This document shows, in pieces, positions 8,471 through 16,339 of a DNA stretch of 64,000 bases. A program made the translations under genes and the position numbers. Origin of the DNA: Azospirillum cavernae (GTDB lineage Bacteria > Pseudomonadota > Alphaproteobacteria > Azospirillales > Azospirillaceae). Positions within the stretch are counted from its first letter, which is position 1. Each line of letters opens with the position of its first letter. Under the pieces are notes generated by a model that was given only the letters and a program-made list of their open reading frames with translations, was not told the origin of the DNA and ran no database searches. Location: NCBI RefSeq assembly GCF_003590795.1, contig NZ_QYUL01000001.1:126501-190500 (forward strand). The letters run 5' to 3'.

Positions 8471-8925
8471 GGCGCCAGAATATCAAGAGACCCGCGAGGA
8501 AATCGACCACCAACACTTACGCGATGTGTCGCCTGCCCGTCAAAACCAAAGCCGCAGCGCGCCGCCGCCATTTTGGGTTTTCCATCTGGGCGACGGAAAG
8601 GCCGAACCGTCACACCCGCGTATTCTTGCAAGTCGGGGTTGCGTTTTGCTGCGGCGCGTCAGGGCAAACCATATGAACTTCTTCTGTTCTGTCTCACCGC
8701 AGCGGCGAGAAATCGGTCGGCCCGCCCTTTTGGTTGTTGATGTGGGATGCGCCGCTTCCCAATTGCGGGAGGTGGGCGAGGCTTGTGGTCCGCGAAGTTC
8801 GTATGTCTGCGCTCCATATTCGGGCTGTCGCCACACCCCTTCGGTGGGCTTATACTGCTATCCCAAGTGGGGGCGTTGGCCCATGCGGCACCCTCCAATC
8901 AACAACACTGGGGGAGAATCGCGCC
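8471..8925. other. 455-bp divergent intergenic region (EAL protein / universal stress protein)
   Basis: No gene was recognised on either strand. The only sub-feature worth naming is a possible plus-strand promoter for the stress protein: TCGCCA at 8828-8833, 17 bp, TATACT at 8851-8856. The rest shows no RNA-gene fold or repeat that I could see. Confidence 0.4.
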
Positions 8926-9765
8926 ATGGCTTTCAAGGATCTGCTTGTGCTGGTCGATGACACCGCCGCCTCGGCGGCGCGTCTTGATCTCGCCGCCCGT
9001 TTGGCGGCCCAGAGCGAGGCCCATCTGACCGGCCTGTACGCCGTGAGCGACATCATGCTGCCCGGCTACATCGAAGCGGAAATTCCAGAGGAGTTGCGCG
9101 CCAACCGGCGCCGGAGCGTTCAGGAGCAGACCGCCCGCGCGGCCAACCATTTCACTGACGTCATGCGCCAGCACGGCCTGACCGACCGTTCGGAATGGCT
9201 GTCGGCGGAAGGGGATCCGACCATCGCCGCCGCCGTGCGCGGGCGCTACGCCGATCTCATCATCGTGGGGCAGCCCGATCCCGACCGCGACCGTGACCAG
9301 CCCATCGCCCAACCGGCGGATCTGCTGTTCGAGAGCGGTCGTCCGTTGCTGGTGGTTCCCTACGCCGGGCGCTTCTCCAGCATTGGCGAGCGGGTGTTGG
9401 TGGGTTGGAACGGCAGCCGCGAGGCGGCGCGCGCCATCGGCGACGCCATGCCGCTGCTGACCCGCGCCAAGCGCGTCGTGGTGATGGCCGCCAACCCGAA
9501 ACCCGGCCCGCGCGGTCTGGGCGACGAGCCGTGCGCCGACATCGCCCGCCACCTGTCGCACCATGGCTGCAAGGTGGAGGCGACCCACGTCGCCACCGAC
9601 GTGGTGGAACCGGGCGACACCCTGCTGAACACCGCCGCCGACGAGGGCTGCGATCTGTTGGTGATGGGGGCCTATGGCCGCTCGCGCCTGCGGGAGTTGG
9701 TGCTGGGCGGGATGACCCGCTTTATGCTCCACCACATGACCGTGCCCGTGCTGATGAGCCACTGA
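8926..9765 (+). CDS. Tandem universal stress protein (UspA family)
   Basis: The start is the ATG at 8926, preceded by GGGGGAG at 8910-8916; longer upstream reading is not supported. The protein has 279 residues with two Usp folds in tandem. The first opens with FKDLLVLVDDT and the second with RVLVGWNGSREAARA. The second half keeps an ATP-binding-like G-x2-G-x9-G(S/T) region written as VMGAYGRSRLRELVLGGMTRFMLHH and ends VPVLMSH. These cytoplasmic proteins bind nucleotides and support survival in stationary phase or under stress; the exact role is unknown. It is monocistronic, with a hairpin after the stop. Confidence 0.9.
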   Translation: MAFKDLLVLVDDTAASAARLDLAARLAAQSEAHLTGLYAVSDIMLPGYIEAEIPEELRANRRRSVQEQTARAANHFTDVMRQHGLTDRSEWLSAEGDPTIAAAVRGRYADLIIVGQPDPDRDRDQPIAQPADLLFESGRPLLVVPYAGRFSSIGERVLVGWNGSREAARAIGDAMPLLTRAKRVVVMAANPKPGPRGLGDEPCADIARHLSHHGCKVEATHVATDVVEPGDTLLNTAADEGCDLLVMGAYGRSRLRELVLGGMTRFMLHHMTVPVLMSH

Positions 9766-9783
9766 CCGGACATGGTCGCCGTC

Positions 9784-9821
9784 GCCGCCGGATCGGCCCC
9801 CATCGGGGCTGGTTCGGCGGC
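9784..9821. terminator. Two-part hairpin between convergent usp and nuclease genes
   Basis: GCCGCCG (9784-9790) pairs with CGGCGGC (9815-9821), and inside it GGCCCC (9795-9800) pairs with GGGGCT (9805-9810). The position between two convergent genes fits a shared terminator, although a T-tract is lacking on both strands. Confidence 0.4.
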
Positions 9822-9847
9822 GTTGGTGAGAGGCAAGCCGGGGACCA

Positions 9848-10333
9848 TCAGCTCGGGTTGACGGCCTCGCACCAGGATTGCCGCCGTTCGCCGTGATAGG
9901 GGCGGACCAGCCCGGTTTTCAACAGAGCCTCGCTCAGATCATCGCCGCTGGTGATCCGCACGCGGGCGCGGACCCGCCCGCCGTATTTGTCGGGCTGAAC
10001 GTCCATCAACTGGACCATGCCGACGCCAACCAAACGCCGCGCCGCGTCGCGCGCCGATTCGGCCATCGCCTTTTCCTGCGGGCAATGCGCGTGCAATTCC
10101 GGCGCGTCCACCCCGGCCAAACGGATGTTGGTTTCCACCGACTGGCCGAGCCAGATGATGGCGCGGACGCTCAGCGTGTCGCCGTCAATCACCTCCACCA
10201 CCTCCGCCGGGATTGGGCCGGGCAGGGTGGCGGGGGCGCCCGTCACGGGGGCCGCGCCCAGCAGCGCCGCGCCGACGCTCACAAGAGCGGCGACGGACGC
10301 GACGGCGGGGATCCAGCGGTGACGGAAAACCAT
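9848..10333 (-). CDS. Secreted thermonuclease-family (SNase) protein
   Basis: The internal ATG giving MVFRHRW is preferred because it is followed at once by a signal peptide (~5-32), whereas the upstream extension is basic and non-typical. This gives 161 residues. The staphylococcal-nuclease OB fold keeps the catalytic set: VIDGDT (metal Asp), NIRLAGVDAPE (Arg and Glu) and KYGGRVRARV (second Arg). It probably cleaves DNA/RNA in the periplasm or outside the cell with calcium. A second, degenerate relative is encoded at 45.7 kb. It is convergent with the stress protein and transcribed alone. Confidence 0.85.
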   Translation of the reverse strand: MVFRHRWIPAVASVAALVSVGAALLGAAPVTGAPATLPGPIPAEVVEVIDGDTLSVRAIIWLGQSVETNIRLAGVDAPELHAHCPQEKAMAESARDAARRLVGVGMVQLMDVQPDKYGGRVRARVRITSGDDLSEALLKTGLVRPYHGERRQSWCEAVNPS

Positions 10334-10492
10334 CGAAAAGCGCCCTGAGCCAAACGGACGGCGGGTCCGTTTTCCAGCGCCAAAGCTACCCCGCTTTGTC
10401 CAGAAGGGCAAGAAAAATAGGCTTTTACTCCTGAATACGAATGTATGAATTCAGGTTATGGCCGCATATGAGGCAAAAAGTCCTCAAAGAGT

Positions 10493-10702
10493 TTAGAAAT
10501 CGGAGCAGCGGCCCTTGATCTCCCAATCGCCGTAGCGGGTTGGCTCCGGTCCCTTCGGGCCACCGATCTCGCCCGGCTTCTGCGTCGGCCCTTTGGCTCC
10601 GCTTTCGTTGGCGGTGGCGTCAGCGGCGTCCGGCGTCGGTGCGACGGGCGCCGTCTGGTCGGCGGGGAGGGGCGCGTGGTCGGGGGTGGGCGTGTCGGTC
10701 AT
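10493..10702 (-). CDS. DUF1674 / SdhAF4-type succinate dehydrogenase assembly factor
   Basis: The last ~27 residues read KPGEIGGPKGPEPTRYGDWE followed by IKGRCSDF. This matches the conserved C-terminus of the SdhAF4/DUF1674 family, small proteins that assist maturation of the flavinylated SdhA subunit. The start is placed at the ATG at 10702 (69 residues, Pro/Ala-rich acidic N-terminus), which suits the family's usual size. The frame remains open to 10948 and the ribosome site is weak, so a start slightly upstream (the ATG cluster at ~10711-10717) is possible. It is divergent from the DHH protein and not adjacent to sdh genes. Confidence 0.8.
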   Translation of the reverse strand: MTDTPTPDHAPLPADQTAPVAPTPDAADATANESGAKGPTQKPGEIGGPKGPEPTRYGDWEIKGRCSDF

Positions 10703-10959
10703 GGCAACCATCATCATGGTGGGCGTTGCGGTCGCCGCATCATCGGCCAAAGGCGCTGGAAAGTCCCGGATGAAGAACACATCCCACCGTCGCGCGGTTT
10801 TGGGGGCGGCCATAGGACGCACAGGCGCGGGGCGTTCCATGGGCGGACTCGGGTCGGCCTTCCGGTCTATAGGAGCATGGTTAAAGGATTGCGCGACGGC
10901 AGGGCCGCGACTACCCTGCCGCGAGCGTTTCATCATCACGGTCGCCAAGGGAAGTCCGC

Positions 10960-11892
10960 ATGTCCGACGTCGCGAAATACCGCCTTGTCACCCGTTCCGA
11001 CTTCGACGGGCTGGTCTGCGCCGTGCTCCTGAAAGAGCTTGGCATTCTGGACGAGATCAAGTTCGTCCACCCCAAGGACATGCAGGACGGCAAGATCGAG
11101 ATCACCGACCGCGACATCACGACCAACCTGCCTTATGTGGACGGCGCGCATCTGGTCTTCGACCATCATTTGTCGGAAACCATTCGCGTCGGCGAAAAGC
11201 CGAATTACGTGATCGATCCGTCGGCCCCGTCGGCGGCGCGCGTCGTTTACAATTATTATGGCGGCAAGGACCGTTTCACGACCATTTCCGACGAGATGAT
11301 GGTCGCCGTCGATCAGGCCGATTCGGCCCGTTACGACAAGGACGACATCCTCACCCCCACCGGCTGGACGCTGCTGAACTTCATCATGGACGCGCGCACC
11401 GGGCTGGGGCGTTTCCGCGAGTTCCGGGTGTCGAACTATCAGTTGATGATGGACCTCATCGATTATTGCCGGTCGCACTCCATCGCCCAGATCCTCGATC
11501 TGCCGGATGTGCGCGAGCGGGTGGACCTCTACACCCAGCACGCCGAGAAATTCGTGGATCAGCTCAAGCGTTGCTCGACCCTGCGCGGCAACGTCGTGGT
11601 GCTGGATCTGCGCAACGAAGAGACGATCTACGCCGGCAACCGCTTCATGATCTACGCGCTGTATCCCGACACCAACGTGTCGATCCATGTGCTGTGGGGC
11701 CTGAAGCAGCAGAACACCGTGTTGGCCTGCGGCAAGTCGATCATCAACCGCAGCTCCAAGACCGACATTGGCCCCTTGATGCTGGAATATGGCGGCGGCG
11801 GCCATCAGGCGGCGGGCACCTGCCAGGTTCCCAACGATCAGGCGGCGGACGCGCTGGAAGCGATTGTTGGCCGCATGCAGGCGGATGGCTGA
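10960..11892 (+). CDS. DHH-family phosphoesterase (exopolyphosphatase/NrnA-like)
   Basis: The protein has 310 residues. The N-terminal DHH domain shows TRSDFDGL (metal ligands D14, D16), a conserved Asp in DRDITT and the FDHH signature (68-70). The C-terminal DHHA1 domain ends with the substrate-binding glycine loop YGGGGHQAAGTCQ. DHH/DHHA1 proteins are manganese-dependent phosphodiesterases or phosphatases acting on oligonucleotides, pAp, polyphosphate or cyclic dinucleotides. The exact substrate cannot be told; proteins of this type are often labelled exopolyphosphatase. A GGAAG site precedes the ATG. The gene is followed at 26 bp by an unknown gene that may be co-transcribed. Confidence 0.85.
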   Translation: MSDVAKYRLVTRSDFDGLVCAVLLKELGILDEIKFVHPKDMQDGKIEITDRDITTNLPYVDGAHLVFDHHLSETIRVGEKPNYVIDPSAPSAARVVYNYYGGKDRFTTISDEMMVAVDQADSARYDKDDILTPTGWTLLNFIMDARTGLGRFREFRVSNYQLMMDLIDYCRSHSIAQILDLPDVRERVDLYTQHAEKFVDQLKRCSTLRGNVVVLDLRNEETIYAGNRFMIYALYPDTNVSIHVLWGLKQQNTVLACGKSIINRSSKTDIGPLMLEYGGGGHQAAGTCQVPNDQAADALEAIVGRMQADG

Positions 11893-11918
11893 ACTCGTTC
11901 TGAGCCATCTGTGCCGTC

Positions 11919-12635
11919 ATGGTGACGACCCATCGCCTGTTCGCCGACGCGTGGCTTGACGCGCTGTCGGTCGAAACCCCGCCGGACGCCGCCGCGTTGG
12001 TGATCGACGCGGCGTTGACGCGGGTGGACGAGGCGCTCGACCAGTTCCGCATCCGCGTTCAGGAGGCGGAGCGCGGCGGCGATCCGGCGCGGGTCGCGCC
12101 GCTGCTGCGCGCGGAAACCGCGATCCTGCCCGACGCGGCGGCGACGGCGGATGACGCCGTCCACGCGGTGATGCAGCGCGTCGCCTTCAAACGGCGGGCG
12201 TTGCTGCCGCTGTTTCCGCCCTTGCTGGAGCGTCTGCGCGTCGCCCATGGCGCGGCGGCGGTCGTCTGCGCGCGGACGCGCTGGCGTCTGATGGCGCGGC
12301 GCGCGCTGGCCGATCCCGGCGGCCCGTCCAGCCCGATCCACGGCCACGGCACCCGCTATGTCAAAAGCGACCGTTTCGACGCCCGCGCGGTGGAAAGCTT
12401 GCCGCCGGGCGACCGCGTGCGCGCCGACCGCGCCTTGAAACGGTTGGGCGAAAGCCCGATCCCGGTGGAGCTGGATTTCCGCCCGCTGGAGCTTGGCGGC
12501 GTCGCGGTCGCCGGGCTGTGGAGCGTCAAGGCGGGGGGAAGCAACCGCTTCATCCTGCGCCAGGAGCAGGACCGGCGCGGTCCATTTTTCATCGTCGAGG
12601 ATGTCGGGCCGTGGCGGGATGAGGTCGCGGTCTGA
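11919..12635 (+). CDS. Hypothetical protein with possible RelE/ParE-like C-terminal segment
   Basis: The protein has 238 residues and no recognised family for the whole. The N-terminal ~140 residues are helical and Ala/Arg-rich, with no signal or membrane segment. The C-terminal ~90 contain RADRALKRLGESP, then LWSVKAGGSNRFILRQ and FFIVEDVGPWRDEV. This order (two helices, then strands with Arg-rich turns and a final 'vedvGpxdev') resembles the RelE/ParE fold. No antitoxin gene is adjacent and the protein is far longer than such toxins, so it is not called a toxin. It follows the DHH gene by 26 bp on the same strand. Confidence 0.55.
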   Translation: MVTTHRLFADAWLDALSVETPPDAAALVIDAALTRVDEALDQFRIRVQEAERGGDPARVAPLLRAETAILPDAAATADDAVHAVMQRVAFKRRALLPLFPPLLERLRVAHGAAAVVCARTRWRLMARRALADPGGPSSPIHGHGTRYVKSDRFDARAVESLPPGDRVRADRALKRLGESPIPVELDFRPLELGGVAVAGLWSVKAGGSNRFILRQEQDRRGPFFIVEDVGPWRDEVAV

Positions 12636-12671
12636 CGCCGCGCTCCCCCGCCACGTTCCTTTAATGACCAA

Positions 12672-13034
12672 TCACGACAACCAGAGCGCCGCCAGGGCCA
12701 GGGCGGCGGGCAAGCCCTGGATCACCAGGATCTTGCGGTTGACCGACCACGCGCCATAGGCCCCCGCGACGACGACGCAGGCCAGGAAAAAGCTTTTGAT
12801 CTGAAAGGCGACGGCGGGATCGGGGTGGATCAGCCCCCAGATCAGCCCGGCGGCGAGAAAGCCGTTGTAAAGCCCCTGGTTGGCCGCCAGCACGGCGGTG
12901 GTCCGCGCCTTGTCCGCCGATTGGCGGAAGGTCTTCAGGCCGATGGGCTTGGTCCACAGGACCATTTCCAAAATCATGAACCAGACGTGCAGAAGCGCCA
13001 CCAGCGCCGCCAGAACCGTCGCGACAAACCCCAT
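12672..13034 (-). CDS. DUF1304 small integral membrane protein
   Basis: Two ATGs occur six bases apart. AGGAGG at 13046-13041 abuts the first, so the second (13034) has the proper spacing and is chosen, giving 120 residues. Four transmembrane helices are visible at about 3-24, 46-68, 75-93 and 98-117. Segments such as HVWFMILEMVLWTKP, ANQGLYNGFLAAGL and SFFLACVVVAGAYG match the DUF1304 family of inner-membrane proteins, whose function is unknown. It is divergent from the flagellar cluster with ~300 bp between. Confidence 0.85.
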   Translation of the reverse strand: MGFVATVLAALVALLHVWFMILEMVLWTKPIGLKTFRQSADKARTTAVLAANQGLYNGFLAAGLIWGLIHPDPAVAFQIKSFFLACVVVAGAYGAWSVNRKILVIQGLPAALALAALWLS

Positions 13035-13179
13035 CCTCATCCTCCTGTCGCCGCCGTCTTGCAGGGCGGGTCGTACAATTTGCCAAACGATCAAAGCATC
13101 TGACCCGCAATCCGCGAGCGTGTCACGCGGGAAACAATCGAACCTTTCGACGTCCGGATGAAAAAACGCGGGCGATCGT

Positions 13180-13199
13180 AAAAAACCCCGCCAGCTTTC
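13180..13199 (+). promoter_or_regulatory. 20-bp element shared by the flgD and flagellin upstream regions (copy 1)
   Basis: AAAAAACCCCGCCAGCTTTC is found here, 138 bp before the flgD ATG, and again, identical over 20 bp, at 19068-19087 before the flagellin gene. An exact 20-mer in two flagellar leaders argues for a common promoter or regulator site. It does not match sigma-54 (GG-N10-GC) or classical sigma-28 consensus well, so its type is left open. The surrounding ~300 bp between the DUF1304 gene and flgD hold nothing else recognised. Confidence 0.5.
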
Positions 13200-13336
13200 C
13201 CGTGTCGCCCCGTGGATAGCTTCAGAACGAACCGGGCGGCGCGGATGCGCGGCCCTCCCCCGATCAACACCGGCCTTGCCGCCGTGGTCTCCCGCCCGGA
13301 GTCCGCGAACGGGCCGCGCTTTGAGTGGAGTTGGCG

Positions 13337-14008
13337 ATGTCGGTGTCTGCGCTCTCGTCCACCAGTTCAACCACGGCCACGACGACGACCTCGTCGTCGA
13401 GCAGCTCGTCGGCCTCGCTGGTCAACAATTACCAATCCTTTCTGACGCTGCTGCTGAAGCAGTTGGAGGTTCAGGATCCGACCGATCCGGTGGACACCAG
13501 CGAATACACCTCGCAACTGGTGCAACTGGCCTCGCTGGAACAGCAGGTGTCGAACGGCGAGAAGCTGGACACGCTGAACAGCTCGATTTCGGCGTTGGGC
13601 ACCGGCACGAACGCCATTGGCTATCTGGGGAAAACGGTGGAGGCCGAAGGCTCCACCACGGCCCTTCAGGACGGCGCCGCGTCGTGGGAATACGACCTGG
13701 ATTCCACCGCGTCCAAGGTGACGCTGACGGTCAAGGATTCGTCCGGCGCCACCGTGTACAGCGAAAAGGGCGAGACCGCCTCCGGCACCCATGAATTCAC
13801 TTGGGACGGGACCGACGCGGATGGAACGACCCACAGCAGCGGCAATTACACCCTGTCGATTTCGGCGGTGAATTCCAGCGGCGCCACCGTCACCACCACC
13901 ACCCGCTTCAAGGGGACCGTGACCGGCGTGGACAGCTCGTCCGGGACCGCGACGCTCAGCGTCGGCGGGGTCAGCGTGTCGGCGGACGACGTGCTGGCGA
14001 TTTCCTGA
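13337..14008 (+). CDS. flgD: Flagellar hook assembly/capping protein FlgD
   Basis: The start is MSVSALSS at 13337 with GAGTGGAG upstream; the protein has 223 residues. The Ser/Thr-rich N-terminus is followed by the FlgD core NNYQSFLTLLLKQLEVQDPTDPVDTSEYTSQLVQLASLEQ (~34-72), the export and assembly signature. The C-terminal half is the Ig-like/Tudor hook-cap domain (FTWDGTDADGTTHSSGNYTL). FlgD forms a scaffold at the tip of the growing hook and adds FlgE subunits. It opens a run of late flagellar genes and is followed by flgE after 61 bp. Confidence 0.95.
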   Translation: MSVSALSSTSSTTATTTTSSSSSSSASLVNNYQSFLTLLLKQLEVQDPTDPVDTSEYTSQLVQLASLEQQVSNGEKLDTLNSSISALGTGTNAIGYLGKTVEAEGSTTALQDGAASWEYDLDSTASKVTLTVKDSSGATVYSEKGETASGTHEFTWDGTDADGTTHSSGNYTLSISAVNSSGATVTTTTRFKGTVTGVDSSSGTATLSVGGVSVSADDVLAIS

Positions 14009-14069
14009 CGCGACGCGGCCAAGGCCGCGCCCGCTTTCCCCCTTTTCCCCGTTTGCAACAGGTGCCGCC

Positions 14070-15380
14070 ATGAGCATCACCAGCGCGATGTACAGCGCCA
14101 CGTCCGGCTTGACCGCCCAAAGCAAGGCGCTCGCCTCCATCTCCAGCAACATCGCCAACTCCAGCACCACCGGCTTCAAGGGCACCGTCACCAACTTCAC
14201 GTCCTACATCAACAAGACCTCGACGGTGGACGAGCAGGTGGGCGGCGTCACCGCCACCAACAGCCGCAGCGTCAGCCGCCAGGGCGAAATCCAAAGCTCC
14301 GCCACCACCACCAACATGGCGGTGAACGGCGACGGGTTTTTCGTGGTGTCGGACAAGGCGTCGAACGGCGAGGTCGCCTTCACCCGCAACGGCTCCTTCT
14401 CCACCAATTCGGCGGGCTATCTCACGAATTCCGAAGGCTATTACCTGGAAGGCTGGAAGCTGGCCGACGACGGCACGATCAGCGCCAGCAACAAGACCTC
14501 CACCGACAGTTTGGAAGCCATCAATCTGACCAGCATCAAGGGCACGCCCAAGGCGACCTCGACGCTTGGCCTGGAAGCGAATCTGCCGTCAGACGCCGAG
14601 GCCACCGACAGTTTCACCTCCGACGTCGAACTGTTCGACGCGCTGGGCAACAGCAATTCGGTCACGATGACCTGGACGAAGACCGCCGACAACACCTGGT
14701 CGGTCAGCGCCGCCAACCCGACGAAATCCTCCGACAGCACGGTGACGACCGGCACGATTTCCGGCTTTCCGATCACGGTCAGCTTCAACACCGACGGCTC
14801 GCTGGCCTCGGCCACCCAGACCGACAGCAGCGGCACGGTGACGACGGTCGATCCGTCGGCGATCTCCTTTTCGGTGACGGGTTGGACCACCGGGGCGTCG
14901 GACAGCGCGGTGACGATGGATCTGGGAACCGCCGACGGCACCGATGGGTTGACGCAATACGCCTCGGGCGACGACGACCCCGACATCGGCGATTGGACCT
15001 CAACCCAGAACGGCTACGCGCCCGGCAGCCTGACCGGCACCACCATCGACGAAAGCGGCATCGTCCGCGCCACCTTCGACAATGGCGAGACGCGGGCGAT
15101 CTACCAGATTCCCATCGCCACCTTCGCCAACGCCGACGGTCTGGACAGCGAGACCGGCAGCACCTTCACCCAGACCTATGAGTCGGGCAACTACCAGCTC
15201 CGCACCGCTGGCGACGGCAAGGCCGGGTCGATCGAAGCCGGGTCGTTGGAAAGCTCCACCGTCGAGTTGACCGACGAGTTCACTCGGATGATCACCGCCC
15301 AGCAGGCTTATTCGGCGGCGTCCAAGGTGGTGACGACGGCGCAGGAGATGCTCGACACGCTCATCGCCATGAAGCGCTGA
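14070..15380 (+). CDS. flgE: Flagellar hook protein FlgE
   Basis: The protein has 436 residues. The N-terminal rod/hook signature SAMYSATSGLTAQSKALASISSNIANSSTTGFKG is present, followed by NMAVNGDGFFVV and FTRNGSFSTNSAGYLTN, typical of FlgE/FlgF/FlgG. The C-terminal heptad region ELTDEFTRMITAQQAYSAASKVVTTAQEMLDTLIAMKR completes the D0 helix. The long Thr/Ser/Asp-rich middle is the surface-exposed D1-D2 region, and the length is normal for a hook protein. It assembles outside the cell into the curved hook under the FlgD cap. It sits 61 bp after flgD. Confidence 0.95.
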   Translation: MSITSAMYSATSGLTAQSKALASISSNIANSSTTGFKGTVTNFTSYINKTSTVDEQVGGVTATNSRSVSRQGEIQSSATTTNMAVNGDGFFVVSDKASNGEVAFTRNGSFSTNSAGYLTNSEGYYLEGWKLADDGTISASNKTSTDSLEAINLTSIKGTPKATSTLGLEANLPSDAEATDSFTSDVELFDALGNSNSVTMTWTKTADNTWSVSAANPTKSSDSTVTTGTISGFPITVSFNTDGSLASATQTDSSGTVTTVDPSAISFSVTGWTTGASDSAVTMDLGTADGTDGLTQYASGDDDPDIGDWTSTQNGYAPGSLTGTTIDESGIVRATFDNGETRAIYQIPIATFANADGLDSETGSTFTQTYESGNYQLRTAGDGKAGSIEAGSLESSTVELTDEFTRMITAQQAYSAASKVVTTAQEMLDTLIAMKR

Positions 15381-15390
15381 GGGGGAGGGA

Positions 15391-15723
15391 ATGAGCCAGC
15401 CCCTTCGCCGCTCCCGCCGCCGCCGTCCCGCCGCGCCGCCGTCTTCCGGGACGGGCGACGCGGGCGCGGCGGAGGGCGCGGCCCGTTTGTTCGCCGAACA
15501 GGACGCGCTGTTGCGCGATCACCGCAGCGTCACGATGGAGGTTCGGCGCGCGCTGGCCGGGCCGTCGTCCCAGGCCCAACGTCTGGCGCTGGCCGACGAT
15601 TTGTTGACGCTGATTGACCGCTTGCAGGCGGCCAAGGCCGCGCTGGGCCGGACCATTCTGCGCGGCAGCGCGGCGCGCACCGCCGTCTCCGCCTATGGGC
15701 GGGTCAACGGCATTCGCCGGTAG
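15391..15723 (+). CDS. Small hypothetical protein in the flagellar operon (110 aa)
   Basis: A strong GGGGGAGGG site precedes the ATG, 10 bp after flgE. The N-terminus is Arg/Pro-rich and disordered (~1-30). Residues ~33-90 are helical, with an acidic/hydrophobic heptad-like pattern (LFAEQDALLRDHRSVTMEVRRAL, LADDLLTLIDRLQAAKAAL), and the tail is basic. No family was recognised. Its size, helical nature and position between hook and hook-junction genes suggest a flagellar export chaperone or assembly factor, but this is inference. Confidence 0.7.
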   Translation: MSQPLRRSRRRRPAAPPSSGTGDAGAAEGAARLFAEQDALLRDHRSVTMEVRRALAGPSSQAQRLALADDLLTLIDRLQAAKAALGRTILRGSAARTAVSAYGRVNGIRR

Positions 15724-15832
15724 GCGCGCGCGACGAAAAGCGCGCCAGGAAATCCGCCGCCGCCCGTGCAACGCAGTGTTCGAGCCGCCCAGCTTCAAGC
15801 CGCTCATTCCAACCGTTTTCGGGAGTTCCGCC

Positions 15833-16294
15833 ATGACCAACGCGCCAGATGGGACCATCACCCTGCGGGTCAACCCGGTGGAGGTTCTGGAAAGCTTCAC
15901 CGCCGAGATGACGCGGTTGAGCGAGGTCGTGGACGCGGCGATGCGCGAGGGGCGGGCGCGCGACGCCGTGTTGGCGGCGGGGGCCATGCAATCGCTGCTG
16001 GCCGCCTGGAAAAGCCGTTTGGCCGACGCGCTGACGCAGACGCGCAGCAAGCGGGTGCCGCCCGCCGTGCGCCTCGCCGCCCGCGCCGCCGCCGCCCAGG
16101 TGCTGCCGATGATGCGCGCCCAGATGCGCGGGTTGGAGGCGCGGATCAAGGCGCACCGCGCCCGGCAAACCGCCATCAGCGCCGCCCTGCGAGCCGTGTC
16201 CACCTCCGCCCCGATGACCTATGGCGCCGGGGTTGGCTATGGCGCGCGGGCGGGAAACCGGGCGGCCCCGCGCGCGCTGGCCCTGACCGTTTAG
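15833..16294 (+). CDS. Helical hypothetical protein before flgK; possible FlgN-like chaperone
   Basis: The start ATG at 15833 follows CGGGAG; the protein has 153 residues. It is helical, with a segment (~15-45) VLESFTAEMTRLSEVVDAAMREGRARDAVLAAGAM and a long basic helix (~60-110) rich in Ala/Arg. Nothing suggests secretion. FlgN, the chaperone of the hook-junction proteins FlgK and FlgL, is a ~140-residue coiled-coil protein often encoded next to flgK, as here (45 bp upstream). The sequence is not close enough to name it. Treat it as a candidate FlgN analogue. Confidence 0.65.
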   Translation: MTNAPDGTITLRVNPVEVLESFTAEMTRLSEVVDAAMREGRARDAVLAAGAMQSLLAAWKSRLADALTQTRSKRVPPAVRLAARAAAAQVLPMMRAQMRGLEARIKAHRARQTAISAALRAVSTSAPMTYGAGVGYGARAGNRAAPRALALTV

Positions 16295-16339
16295 CAACGA
16301 CCGTCTAGCCGCGTCCGTTTTCGCAGAGGAGGCCAAGCC

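Noticed and set aside
11919..12635. Toxin-antitoxin module
   Set aside because: No small partner gene with a DNA-binding motif on either side, and the protein is much too long for a RelE toxin.
13041..13336. Sigma-54 promoter for the flgD operon
   Set aside because: No GG-N10-GC pair with a convincing TGGCAC/TTGC context could be found by eye.
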